Source: Planctomycetota bacterium (GTDB lineage: Bacteria > Planctomycetota > Planctomycetia > Planctomycetales > Planctomycetaceae). Taken from it: 64,000 nucleotides of DNA. The notes beneath the pieces are model-generated. The model saw only the letters and a program-made list of their open reading frames with translations. It had not been told where the DNA came from and ran no database searches. Shown here in pieces: positions 18,331 to 27,025 of this stretch. Made by a program: the position numbers and the translations under genes. How positions within the stretch are numbered: position 1 is the first letter of the stretch; each line of letters opens with the position of its first letter. The stretch is from positions 1 through 64,000 of the forward strand of contig JAQBVJ010000005.1 of the NCBI GenBank assembly GCA_027623235.1. Direction: 5' to 3'.

Positions 18331-19884
18331 TTAACGCTTCCCCTTCCGTGAATCCACTACGGCCGCGCGGAATGTGTAGAGGTCTGCGTTCTGAAGGTAA
18401 AACTCCAGCCGGACGAGCTTGTCCTTCAGCGCCGAGATAGAAGCGTCCTTCCACTTGACCTGGTGTGAGACCGAATTGCCACGGAATTCTTCGCAGTCGT
18501 CGTAGTTCAGGCTGGCGATCGGTTTGCGGCCAGGTTCGCTGATTCGCACTCGCAGGACGCCTTCATCGCCGCAGTCGGCGTTGACGATCAGATCGCCGCC
18601 CGGCCAGCGGAGGACTCGCGTGCAGACGACTCCGCCACCGGCCGGGCCTCGCATTGATACGAAGCCTTCTTTGCGGATCTTCGCCAGGCCAATGGCTCCC
18701 GTGCGATCGGTCGTGCCGTGAGGTCCGTCCCAGCCGCTGTAGTAAATCCACCATTCGTCGCCAACTTCCACCCAGCCCGGGCTGGCGAAGATCATTTCGT
18801 CGTCCCACGAACCTTCCTTGCCGTACGGGATGATCGGCGGTCGGTCGGCGAACCGCGTGAAGTGAACGCCGTCGCGGCTGACGGCCAGTTCCGTCTGAAT
18901 GAAATCGTTCATGCGAAATGGTTCGAGGAATCCCCAGTAGACGCCGTGCCGATGCACGGTCGGCATGCCGTAAAAGAAGTTGAAGTGTTTTTCGCTGTCG
19001 ATCTCGTCCGGGACAAGGACCGTCTGCGGCCAGCGGTCTTCCTGAGCCATCCAGTCGGTCCACAGTTTCGGGCTGGTGAACCGCGCGACCCGGCGCGAGG
19101 CTCCGGTATCGAGCATCTCTTCGCCGAACGCTCGATAGATGTGCTTCGCCCGGCAGAACATCACGAATTCGTGCCGGAGAGGATCCCACGAAATCGTGTT
19201 GTGATGATCGCTGTGCAGATGAGCGATCACCTGATCGTCCTCGGGCTTCCAGCGGACGCCGTCGTTCGAGCCGGCAACGTGAATCCCACTGGCCTCGCCG
19301 AGCCCTCGCCCCTTCGCGCGGTACAGCATGAGCCAGCGAAAACCTCGCCGGTCCTCTTCGGGAACTTCCAGAATCACTGGCCCGGCCGCTTCAAAGTCCG
19401 GCTGGCCTTCCCGGGCGATCACCACGTTGTTCGGCTTCGTCTTGTGAAAAGCGAACAACCCCAGGTCTGGCCGAGTCCACTCGACGCCGTCCTTCGACTC
19501 GGCATACGCAATCCGAGTTGTGTACTTCCGCCCCGCGTCCGCGTCGGCCACATCGCTGCGAAAGTTGGCCTGGTAATACATCCGAAACAGCCCGGCCTGG
19601 TCATCACGGACAACCCATAAAAAGCTGGGCTGATCCCCCTTCAGGACAGGCTCACCGTGCTTTGTCGCCTGATGAAAGACCCGCGTGACCGCCTGCCGCT
19701 TGTACCGAATCGCCCAGTGATTATCGACGATGTGGCCATCAAACAGAAACTGCGGCTCGTGTCCGATGTCGAGTGGTTCCACAGGTAGCTGAGCCGAGGC
19801 CAGCGAAGCCTGCAGAAGAACGATTATTAGAAGCAACGGCAGTTGAATCGAAGTCATCGTCGGTCTCCGGAGTCGTCGCGACAT
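18331..19884 (-). CDS. Secreted beta-propeller protein resembling GH32/43-type glycoside hydrolases
   Basis: 517 residues from the ATG at 19884, chosen because AGGAGG lies 6 bases upstream; the signal peptide then has a basic start (RRLRR) and the core 'LPLLLIIVLLQASLASA'. An ATG 27 bases further in (19857) is an alternative. Short blocks typical of five-bladed propeller hydrolases recur: 'FLFDGHIVDNHW', 'FRMYYQANF', 'RIAYAESKDGVEW', 'LAVSRDGVHF', 'IYYSGWDGPHG'. This family is widespread in planctomycetes and usually unnamed; binding or cleavage of a sugar polymer is inferred from fold only. It lies 17 bp after the amidohydrolase, so the two are likely an operon. Confidence 0.72.
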   Translation of the reverse strand: MSRRLRRPTMTSIQLPLLLIIVLLQASLASAQLPVEPLDIGHEPQFLFDGHIVDNHWAIRYKRQAVTRVFHQATKHGEPVLKGDQPSFLWVVRDDQAGLFRMYYQANFRSDVADADAGRKYTTRIAYAESKDGVEWTRPDLGLFAFHKTKPNNVVIAREGQPDFEAAGPVILEVPEEDRRGFRWLMLYRAKGRGLGEASGIHVAGSNDGVRWKPEDDQVIAHLHSDHHNTISWDPLRHEFVMFCRAKHIYRAFGEEMLDTGASRRVARFTSPKLWTDWMAQEDRWPQTVLVPDEIDSEKHFNFFYGMPTVHRHGVYWGFLEPFRMNDFIQTELAVSRDGVHFTRFADRPPIIPYGKEGSWDDEMIFASPGWVEVGDEWWIYYSGWDGPHGTTDRTGAIGLAKIRKEGFVSMRGPAGGGVVCTRVLRWPGGDLIVNADCGDEGVLRVRISEPGRKPIASLNYDDCEEFRGNSVSHQVKWKDASISALKDKLVRLEFYLQNADLYTFRAAVVDSRKGKR

Positions 19885-19901
19885 CCTTCGCCTCCTTCCG
19901 G

Positions 19902-20834
19902 TTATTTGAATCCGTAGAGCTTCGCTGCTGTTCCGCCGAGGATTTTCGCCTGGTCTTTCGTGGAAAGGTGGTCGATGAAGGAGCGGCCTCGTTCGAAGGC
20001 GGCCTTGTAGGATTCGGGCGTGGCGTCGGCGTTGAAGCCTCCGCCGTAGATCATGCGGTCGGCTCCGAAGGCGTCGGTCAGGCTGCGGATGATCGGCTTG
20101 ATGTCGCGGTGCGGGTAGCTGCTTTGAGCGGGGATCGCCGACAGCTTCATCACCGTGTTGGGGAACCTGGACCATTTGATGACGGTCGCGTGTTCCTTTG
20201 GCGTGCCCTGGAACGGGCGGCCGAGGTGGTCGATGATCACTTGCGTGTCGCGGAATTCCTGGATCAGCGGCTCGAAGCCGGTTGCGTAGCGCGGTTCGAA
20301 ATGCAGCTGCAGTGCGAGGCCCAGCTCGCCGGCCGTTCGCCACAGTCGTTTCAGCTCGGGCTTGCCGAACGGCGGGAGGCGGTCGGGGGCGTACGCGTGA
20401 ACTCGCGCGGCGACCACGTCCAGCTGCTTCACCAGTTCGGGCATCTTTTCCAGCGAGCCTTCGACATCGGAGAACAGCAGCAGCGTTCCCTTCAGCCGAC
20501 CCTTGCCAACCTTCAGGCAGTGCTCAAGGTAACGGTGGTCGTCCTGATACGGCTCGGGATGCACGACGACGGCGAAATCCACACCGGCTCCGTCCATGCA
20601 CTTAAGCAGGTGCTCCGGAGTGGCCGCTGCGTCGGGCTGATACGGAGCCTGCTTGTGATAAGGGAACCGTGAGTCCTCGCTTCCGGCAAAGCAGTGCAAA
20701 TGAGTGTCGATACGCGAGACTTTTTCAGCCTCCTCTGCTTCTTTCCCGGCCGAAAATACTTCACCCACGCAGCTGGCGGCAGTGAGCGCCACCGACGTCT
20801 GAAGGAACCTGCGTCTTGAATGTGTGTCTGTCAT
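19902..20834 (-). CDS. Tat-exported amidohydrolase-family TIM-barrel protein
   Basis: 310 residues. The N-terminus has SRRRFLQTS, a twin-arginine signal, and then 'RIDTHLHCFAG', the metal-binding HxH of amidohydrolase-2 (COG3618-like lactonase/dicarboxylate-decarboxylase) enzymes. 'VIIDHLGRPFQG' (about residue 204) gives the conserved strand-6 His, and 'FGADRMIYGGGFNAD' the strand-8 region; the usual 'GSD' aspartate position reads GG here. The likely reaction is hydrolysis of a lactone or decarboxylation of a small acid. It is the first gene of a two-gene minus-strand operon with the propeller protein. Confidence 0.83.
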   Translation of the reverse strand: MTDTHSRRRFLQTSVALTAASCVGEVFSAGKEAEEAEKVSRIDTHLHCFAGSEDSRFPYHKQAPYQPDAAATPEHLLKCMDGAGVDFAVVVHPEPYQDDHRYLEHCLKVGKGRLKGTLLLFSDVEGSLEKMPELVKQLDVVAARVHAYAPDRLPPFGKPELKRLWRTAGELGLALQLHFEPRYATGFEPLIQEFRDTQVIIDHLGRPFQGTPKEHATVIKWSRFPNTVMKLSAIPAQSSYPHRDIKPIIRSLTDAFGADRMIYGGGFNADATPESYKAAFERGRSFIDHLSTKDQAKILGGTAAKLYGFK

Positions 20835-21093
20835 TGTGAGTTCTCTATCTGAATTCTTCGAGGTGGCGGTTGGAGGCCGATTTCAGATGCCGCTCGCAGG
20901 GTCGCACGGTCGGTTGTTTCCGACAAGTGTCGTGACCAGTGCGGTTTCCTTTCAATCAGGCCGTGACGTCCGCTTGAAGTTTGAGTCGACATCGAAACAA
21001 TTGGCCGTACGGTTGCGACGCAGACGGCTCAGCGGATGAGTTGTGATTCAACGAGCTTTTTCAACGGGCTGTTAACACTCTTCGAGATACAGC

Positions 21094-21630
21094 ATGCCAG
21101 CTCGCCCGATCCCGTCGACGACTCCGCTCTTTGTGCCTGGCATCGTGTTTTCGAGCCTCGGAACCGTGTGTGCTCTGATCGTCGCGCCGCTGCTGGCGTT
21201 TCTGCTCGGCCTGTGGCTCCCCGCGAAAATTGTGTTTGTTGTCGGGGCCGTTTTCGGGTTCGTCGGGTTCGTTTTCTGGACGCTCGTCAAGAGGTTCCAG
21301 GAGACCGGGATGATTGCCACATTTCTGAACAGCCATCGGCGAAGCAAGGTCAGCCGGCTGGCACGCGAACTGGGAGTCACAGTTTTCAAAGCGGAAATGC
21401 TCATCAGCAAGTGTGTGAGCAAAGGTCTTGTCGAGGGCTACTTCGATCGCGGCCGTGGCGAATTCTTCACGACGGAAGCTTTCTTCCATCAGCTCGATAT
21501 TCAGGAATGCTCCAACTGCAGCGCACCGGTCACGCAGCTTCGGCTGATCGGAGAACAGTGCCGCTGCGACGCCTGCGGCCGAGCGATCGAGTTTTCCTGG
21601 GAACCCGCCAGCATGCCGGTCGAAGACTGA
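21094..21630 (+). CDS. Membrane protein with winged-helix-like segment and zinc ribbon
   Basis: 178 residues. Two membrane segments (about 12-37 and 45-66) precede a cytoplasmic part of about 110 residues. This contains a helical block 'KVSRLARELGVTVFKAEMLISKCVSKGLVEGYFD' that reads like a winged-helix/PCI domain, and then a four-Cys zinc ribbon (CSNC ... CRCDACG, about residues 142-166). I do not recognise a named family. Similar 'membrane + PCI-like + zinc ribbon' proteins exist in other bacteria (general knowledge) without known function. No operon partner on this strand. Confidence 0.75.
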   Translation: MPARPIPSTTPLFVPGIVFSSLGTVCALIVAPLLAFLLGLWLPAKIVFVVGAVFGFVGFVFWTLVKRFQETGMIATFLNSHRRSKVSRLARELGVTVFKAEMLISKCVSKGLVEGYFDRGRGEFFTTEAFFHQLDIQECSNCSAPVTQLRLIGEQCRCDACGRAIEFSWEPASMPVED

Positions 21631-21672
21631 GCTGAACCTGTCGTCGCGATGCCGTTCGGATGGCCGGTCGCG

Positions 21673-22566
21673 TTACCTGTCGTTGGGCCACGATTCGGCG
21701 ACGACGAAAACCCGCTCAACTTCTCGCCACTCGCCAGACTGTCGCGCGAGCAGGCTGACCAGTCGCGGAGACGATGACTCGCGAAAGTGCTGCTTAAGCT
21801 GGGCCTGCAGATTTTCGACGGGAACGAGCTGTTTTGCAGTCAGGTCACTCGGCGTGTCTGTCACGATGTCCGGTGATAGCCAGAGCGGTTTTTGAACGAT
21901 TCTCGCCATGCCGCTACCGCTCGACTCGGCGAGCCGGCTGAGCCAGTCCAGGTCCCGACGATAAAGCCAGACGCCTCGAAGGTGGTCTGGCGAGAGGAGA
22001 TCGGGCAGCGATGTGGGCGGCAGGAATTCCGGGTGGTAGAAGACTCGCCCTTTGACAAACGCGTGCCGTTCGGCGATGTCGGGGAATGGCTTGTTGCTGA
22101 GAGGCAGTTGATGCTCAAACAGCCGCTGCATTTTCTTCTCGAAATTGTCACGTGAGTCCGGTCCGATCAGGTGGTTGCCGGATTCCGTTGGATCGGGATG
22201 AAAAAGGTAAAACTTGACGGCGGTTTCCCAGTGCTGCAGTCGTCCCTGCTCATCGCGGAAAACAAAGTCGAGCTCACCGACCGTTCGGCTGCCATCCCGG
22301 ATCTGAAGACCGCTGGCAACGATCTCAACCTGTCGAATGTGCTTGAGGTAGAACAGAACCAGTTGCTCGAAATAGCGACCCACTCTGTACTGATCTCGAC
22401 GCGGCGATTCGCGATGGATGAATTCCGCCAGTTCATTCTGAAACTGATTGAGATTTGTTGGCTCGATCGAGTCGGAGATCTCTTCGGCCACATGCGACGG
22501 AGAGATAAGGGTGGGGGACGTGAGCACCCAGTCCAGGTCGCGAATGGCTTGTTGGCAAGTCTTCAA
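21673..22566 (-). CDS. DUF1853 family protein, nuclease-like fold suspected
   Basis: 297 residues. It starts 'AIRDLDWVLTSPTLI', as DUF1853 proteins do, and carries 'VGELDFVFRDEQGRLQHWETAVKFYLF' (about 117-143). That G-E-L-D-F ... E-x-A-V-K-F block has the spacing of a PD-(D/E)XK nuclease core (acidic residue on one strand, E-x-K on the next). 'GVWLYRRDLDWL' further on is also family-typical. Function is unknown. Length is normal. Its start is 87 bp from the end of the frameshifted SLATT-like gene on the same strand. Confidence 0.8.
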   Translation of the reverse strand: MKTCQQAIRDLDWVLTSPTLISPSHVAEEISDSIEPTNLNQFQNELAEFIHRESPRRDQYRVGRYFEQLVLFYLKHIRQVEIVASGLQIRDGSRTVGELDFVFRDEQGRLQHWETAVKFYLFHPDPTESGNHLIGPDSRDNFEKKMQRLFEHQLPLSNKPFPDIAERHAFVKGRVFYHPEFLPPTSLPDLLSPDHLRGVWLYRRDLDWLSRLAESSGSGMARIVQKPLWLSPDIVTDTPSDLTAKQLVPVENLQAQLKQHFRESSSPRLVSLLARQSGEWREVERVFVVAESWPNDR

Positions 22567-22653
22567 TTTCGGTCAAGTCCAACAGTCAGAATTCACACGG
22601 GGGTGACTCTGTGAGCAATCGTCAACTCTTCGCGTGGATATCGGTGGACCATG

Positions 22654-23394
22654 TCAGGGCAACGTTCCGTCTTTCAAAGTCTGCTTGCCGTCATCCAGCA
22701 TCGCCAGATTATTCGTTTCGGCATTCCGAACGTTTCGTCGAAGCGTCTCTGTATCCGCTGCGTACTTCGCAAACTGCTTCTCAAAACGATCGCCGAACGA
22801 ACTCGGGCGATCGAGCAGCCGGCGGTACATGTCGTAGAATTCTGATTCGCCATGCCGAAACGCCTTGAAGTTTTCTTCCACCTTTAATCCGCGGTAAATG
22901 CCATCAGCATGGCCGTGACTACCGACATGATGGTGACCAGCAACCGTGGGCCGTCCTCCGATCCGGAACCTATCGACTGCGTTAGAACTGGAATGAGCAC
23001 GGACGACGGAATTGTCCACATCAGGCAGTAGTAGTGGAACCGTTGAAATTTGGCGGCGGTGTTTTTCCAGTAGCCAAGCGTACCGGCGAGCCGCGAAAAG
23101 TGCTGCTTAAGTTCTTGCTTTTGTTCTTCCGTGAAGTGAGGAGAGTCTTCGAAAGAATTCCCTCCATCGTGCAGCTGCACTTTTTTGAGGATCGCCACAA
23201 AACACAAAAACGGGAATGAAGGTGATCACTACCGCGGAGCAGTAAGTCAGTATCGCGATAGTCCATGGTTGGAGCTGAATTCGACAGTCCAACCAATACA
23301 TGCCAAACGCACATAAGACTGTGGCAATCGCAATCGCATTCCTTGACGGGTCCTGTGAAGGAGAAGTTTGTTCTTCATCAGTATTTGTGGACAC
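22654..23394 (-). pseudogene. SLATT/DUF4231-like membrane protein with two compensating frameshifts
   Basis: Three successive reverse-strand frames join into one protein. From a GTG at 23394 (GAGG upstream) come two membrane segments ending 'FIPVFVF'; the reading then has to skip one base near 23195-23212, by a run of five A's, to continue 'VAILKKVQLHDGGNSFEDS' and two more membrane segments ('LLVTIMSVVTAMLMAFTAD'); it must gain one base near 22884-22890 to continue 'LKVEENFKAFRHGESEFYD' and the helical end. Net shift is zero, about 246 residues. The layout matches SLATT (DUF4231) proteins, small helical membrane proteins proposed as pore effectors. Both breaks lie at short homopolymers, so sequencing error is a real alternative to gene decay. 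Confidence 0.7.
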
Positions 23395-23431
23395 CGTTGA
23401 CCTCGTCTAGCGTTTGTGGCGGGCCGAAATC

Positions 23432-24319
23432 CTATGCCCATTCAAACTCCTGACCAGTAATCAGCGTACAGGCCTCGACGTATTTCTCGCGAGTCTTCGT
23501 CACGATTTCGTCCGGCATTTTCGGAGGCGGGCTGTTTTTGTCCCAGCCGGTGGTTTCGAGCCAGTCCCGCACAAACTGTTTGTCGAACGAAAACGGGCTC
23601 TGTCCCGGAGCGTAACGGTCGGCGGGCCAGTATCGCGAACTGTCCGGAGTCAGCACCTCGTCGATGAGAATGATCTCGCCGTCGAGCAGGCCGAACTCAA
23701 ACTTTGTATCGGCGAGGATGATGCCTCGCTCACGTGCGTAGTCTGCGGCAGTCGAATAGATCTCGATGCTGAGCTCTTTCAGTTGAGTCGCCAGTTCCGT
23801 GCCGATCTGACTGGCGGTCTCTTCAAACGAGATGTTCTCGTCGTGACCGGATTCCGCTTTCGTGGCCGGCGTAAAGATCGGCTCGGGAAGCCGGTCGGCC
23901 AGGACGAGTCCCGACGGGAGTGCGATGCCGCAGACCGTCTGGCTCTGCTGGTACTCCTTCCAGCCGGACCCGGCGAGGTAACCTCGCACGACACACTCGA
24001 TCGGGACGACCTGGGTTTTTCGCACGACCATGCTGCGCCCGACAAGCGGCTCGACATCGGTGCCGGGCGGAAGTGGGGCGTCACTCGGGTCGAGGCTCAG
24101 CACATGATTGGCGACGTCAAGCCGGTTGAACCAGAAGTTGCTGACCTGTGTGAGCACTCGCCCTTTGTCTGGGATGCCAGTCGAAAGGACCCAGTCGAAA
24201 GCGCTGATTCGATCCGTCGCGATGAACAGCAGCCGGTCGTCGAATTCGTAAATGTCCCTCACCTTGCCGGTTCGGGCGGTCAGCCCGGGTAGTGAGCTTT
24301 TCAGGAAGGCGTCGGCCAT
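23432..24319 (-). CDS. purC: Phosphoribosylaminoimidazole-succinocarboxamide (SAICAR) synthase
   Basis: 295 residues. Catalyses ATP-dependent condensation of CAIR with aspartate in purine synthesis. Signatures: '[28 protein letters not shown]' near the N-terminus, '[16 protein letters not shown]', 'LADTKFEFG', and '[17 protein letters not shown]'. The ATG at 24319 was preferred to one 26 codons upstream because family members begin just before the 'KVRDIY' block and the upstream part has no likeness. About 295 residues is the yeast-like length of this enzyme. No other pur gene is adjacent; purB lies 22 kb away. Confidence 0.96.
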   Translation of the reverse strand: MADAFLKSSLPGLTARTGKVRDIYEFDDRLLFIATDRISAFDWVLSTGIPDKGRVLTQVSNFWFNRLDVANHVLSLDPSDAPLPPGTDVEPLVGRSMVVRKTQVVPIECVVRGYLAGSGWKEYQQSQTVCGIALPSGLVLADRLPEPIFTPATKAESGHDENISFEETASQIGTELATQLKELSIEIYSTAADYARERGIILADTKFEFGLLDGEIILIDEVLTPDSSRYWPADRYAPGQSPFSFDKQFVRDWLETTGWDKNSPPPKMPDEIVTKTREKYVEACTLITGQEFEWA

Positions 24320-24786
24320 GACGTGTCTCGGAATTCGGGTTCGATCAGTGCTGGGTGATGCTGTTCTGTTTTTGACAGGATTGACAGCCTCGGACATTTA
24401 TTCACGCTTCGTGTGATGCCGCGTCGCCACGTCGGTTCTCAACTCAACTCGGCAGTTCCACTCACGACCACGGGCCAGGCTGGATTTCGGAGGAAGCTCA
24501 ATCACCGTAACTGCTTGCAGCACAGTCATCTGCGGCAGAGTCTATCCGTCATCGACTTTCTTGAACATGAATCCGGCGAGGGCTACACTCACTCCTTCTG
24601 TGCGGTTGAAACCGCTGTTTTCAGAGCGGACACGGGATTCAGGCCGCAGAGAAATATCGAATTCACATCAGACGATCGTTGGCAGCGGGCAGGCTGACAT
24701 CGGTCCAAACGGGTCTCTCACTGATCATCTCTGGCGTGCCGTTTCGGATCTCACGCTGCCCCACAATCGAAACAGGATTCTCCAGC
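24320..24786. other. 467-bp intergenic region, no gene seen
   Basis: This lies between the start of purC (minus) and the start of the GH10-like gene (plus), so it should hold both promoters. I see short open frames with no protein likeness, no hairpin followed by a T run, and no clear riboswitch. Confidence 0.4.
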
Positions 24787-26268
24787 ATGGGGGTCATGAG
24801 GTTTACCGTTCACCCCGAGGGGCTGCTCGACCCGGATTCCGACGCGCGACGTGCTTACGTCAGCGGATTTGACGGCCGCGTTTTCCCCGCTCGCATTGAA
24901 CCGACCCCCGGTCAGGTCGAGATTCGTCGGGTGAATTCCGACAGCGGAAAACTTCATATTTCTTACCCGGTTGAGGGTTTCGGCCGCCCGGTCATCTGCA
25001 CAGCCAGTCTGCGCGAAAGCGACGACCCGTATATCCTTGCTCTGGAACTGGCGCGAGGACGCATCGTTCAGTTGAGAAACCAGCTGGCGACGTGGGAAGC
25101 GCTCGGAATGACCGTTCCCGACAACTTTCAAGAAGTCCATCGCGAAGCGCACTCGCTGTTCGCCCAGGCAACCGCCGCGAAACCAGATGTGGCAAAAGTC
25201 GCGGCTCTGGCTGACATGGCCATCGCCAGATCGCTCGAAGCGGCCGAGCTGCTGACAACGGCGTACGTCCGGCAGCGTTTGATGGTTCGCCTGAAACGAA
25301 GTCCGCAACTGCCCGTTTCGTTCAGCTGCGAAATCAACTGCGACGCCGATATCGAAGCGCACGGTGAAATCTTTCAGCAGGCCTTCACATCAGCGGCCGT
25401 CCCGATCGAATGGAAGCAGATCGAGAAGCAGGAAGGTGAGTACGACTGGGATCTGCTCGACAAGCTTGTTGAGTGGGGCACAGAAAACAGAATGCTGCTG
25501 CGAGGCGGCCCACTGCTGAATCTGTCGCAGAATGGACTGCCCGAGTGGCTGAAGCAGTGGGGGCACGATTTCTTCAACCTGCAGAGTTTTCTATCCGACT
25601 TTGTCGAGACTGCGATCAACCGTTACCTGGGGCGGGTCCGCATCTGGGAAGTGTCATCGCGAGTCAATACCGGCGGCGCTTTCAATCTCAACGAAGAGGA
25701 GCGGCTGACTCTTGTCGCGAAGACTCTGGAAGTGGCGCGACAAGTCGATGAGGAAGCTCAACTGCAGATTCGGATCGAGCAGCCGTGGGGCGCGTATCAG
25801 GCGGCGGGCGAACACCGTCTGTCTCCGATTCAGTTTGTCGACGCCCTGTTGCGATGCGGTGTGGGCCTCTCCGGCGTGAACCTCGAAATCGCCGCCGGAT
25901 ACAACGACCAGTCCGCGTTGCCGCGCGACCTGCTCGACACGTCCCGGCTGATCGACCAATGGAGCATGCTCGAAGTACCGCTCAGCGTGACCCTGGCCTA
26001 CCCGTCCACGGCGCTCCCCGACCCGGCAAGTACCAGTGACCTGACGGTTCGGGCCGAGTCGTGCAGCGACGCCGAACAGGCGAAGTGGATCGATAAAATG
26101 GTCTCGCTGCTGATGGCGAAACAGTCGGTTGTCGGAATCTACTGGAGCCACCTGTCCGACAAAGCTCCGCACGAATTCCCGAACGCTGGGCTAATCAACG
26201 CGGACGGCACGCCGAAGGATGGCATTCAGTCATTCCTCAAACATCGCTCAGGGCAGTCACTTTCGTAA
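24787..26268 (+). CDS. GH10-like (xylanase-fold) protein lacking both catalytic glutamates
   Basis: 493 residues from the ATG at 24787 (AGGA upstream; an ATG three codons later is an alternative). No signal peptide. A beta-rich N-terminal domain (about 1-90) and a helical linker precede a TIM barrel like GH10 endo-xylanases: 'FSCEINCDADIEAHGEIFQQAFTSAAVPIEWKQIEKQEGEYDWDLLDKLVEW' region and 'LLRGGPLLNLSQNGLPEWL'. At the acid/base position, normally W-D-V-V-N-E, it reads IWEVSSR (about 286-292); at the nucleophile position, normally I-T-E-L, it reads VTLA. So it is probably a non-catalytic relative, perhaps sugar-binding. Confidence 0.75.
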   Translation: MGVMRFTVHPEGLLDPDSDARRAYVSGFDGRVFPARIEPTPGQVEIRRVNSDSGKLHISYPVEGFGRPVICTASLRESDDPYILALELARGRIVQLRNQLATWEALGMTVPDNFQEVHREAHSLFAQATAAKPDVAKVAALADMAIARSLEAAELLTTAYVRQRLMVRLKRSPQLPVSFSCEINCDADIEAHGEIFQQAFTSAAVPIEWKQIEKQEGEYDWDLLDKLVEWGTENRMLLRGGPLLNLSQNGLPEWLKQWGHDFFNLQSFLSDFVETAINRYLGRVRIWEVSSRVNTGGAFNLNEEERLTLVAKTLEVARQVDEEAQLQIRIEQPWGAYQAAGEHRLSPIQFVDALLRCGVGLSGVNLEIAAGYNDQSALPRDLLDTSRLIDQWSMLEVPLSVTLAYPSTALPDPASTSDLTVRAESCSDAEQAKWIDKMVSLLMAKQSVVGIYWSHLSDKAPHEFPNAGLINADGTPKDGIQSFLKHRSGQSLS

Positions 26269-26452
26269 GACCAGGTCACAAAATATTCTGCTCGCGCGAG
26301 CGCAAGCAGCCAGGAAACCCGACGCGCAACTTCAAAGCGAGTTAGCGAGGGCGCACGATCAGCCAACCTGCCACCATCTTCCAGTTGTAAAAACTCGATG
26401 GCTCATCTGCGGCCGTCGTCGAATACGATCCACCGACATCAGGAGGGACTAC

Positions 26453-26896
26453 ATGAGTGCTGACAAGAAAGCTCAGGAACTGGGCATCAAGTTCTCGCCC
26501 GTCACACCCGGCTACCTCAACCTGTGCATCAGGACGGGCAATCTGCTGATGACGTCCGGCCACACCAGCGACATCAAAGGCAAACTCGGTCGCGACCTCA
26601 GCGTCGAACAGGGATATGCCGCGGCGAAAGAATGTGCCGTGAAGATTCTGAATTCGGTCCGCGACGAGCACGGAACGCTCGACGGACTGCGAGTCATCAA
26701 AGTCCTGGGCTGCGTCAATTGCACGCAGGACTTCACCGATCAGCACCTGGTGATTAACGGCTGCTCGGACCTGCTGCACGAAATTTTCGGCAAAGAAGGC
26801 GACGGCTTTCACGCTCGCAGCGCGCTGGGGTTCGCCTCACTGCCAACCGGACCGGGTGTCGAAATCGAAGCAATCTTCGAGGTCAAAAACGCGTAG
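26453..26896 (+). CDS. RidA/YjgF/UK114 family protein
   Basis: 147 residues from the ATG at 26453, fixed by AGGAGG just upstream. The fold's blocks are present: 'LMTSGHTSDIKGKLG', 'CAVKILNSVRDEHGTLDGL', 'KVLGCVNCTQDF' and 'HARSALGFASLPTGPGVEIEAIFEV'; the Arg in the last block is the residue that in RidA contacts the imine substrate. RidA hydrolyses reactive enamines/imines from PLP enzymes; this longer 'YjgF-like' subgroup with the N-terminal 'AQELGIKFSPVTPGY' is less well characterised. Confidence 0.9.
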   Translation: MSADKKAQELGIKFSPVTPGYLNLCIRTGNLLMTSGHTSDIKGKLGRDLSVEQGYAAAKECAVKILNSVRDEHGTLDGLRVIKVLGCVNCTQDFTDQHLVINGCSDLLHEIFGKEGDGFHARSALGFASLPTGPGVEIEAIFEVKNA

Positions 26897-26940
26897 GCAA
26901 CGTGTCTGGAGAACGACGAGGTCTCGTAAGCGAAATGGCA

Positions 26941-26980
26941 GTGCGCGGCTGCCGCCGAGCCGCAAGCGCTCCAGAGTGAC
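26941..26980. repeat. Possible GC-rich dispersed intergenic repeat
   Basis: The segment contains GCGGCTGCCGCCGAGCCGC, partly palindromic and resembling the core of the copies at 30285-30326 and 59424-59464 when read on the reverse strand (TGCGGCTCGGCGG...). The match covers only about half of the element, so the assignment is weak. Confidence 0.35.
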
Positions 26981-27025
26981 CAGTTTCTGTAGGCGAGAGA
27001 CACGACCTGGCCGCGATTCGGCGTG

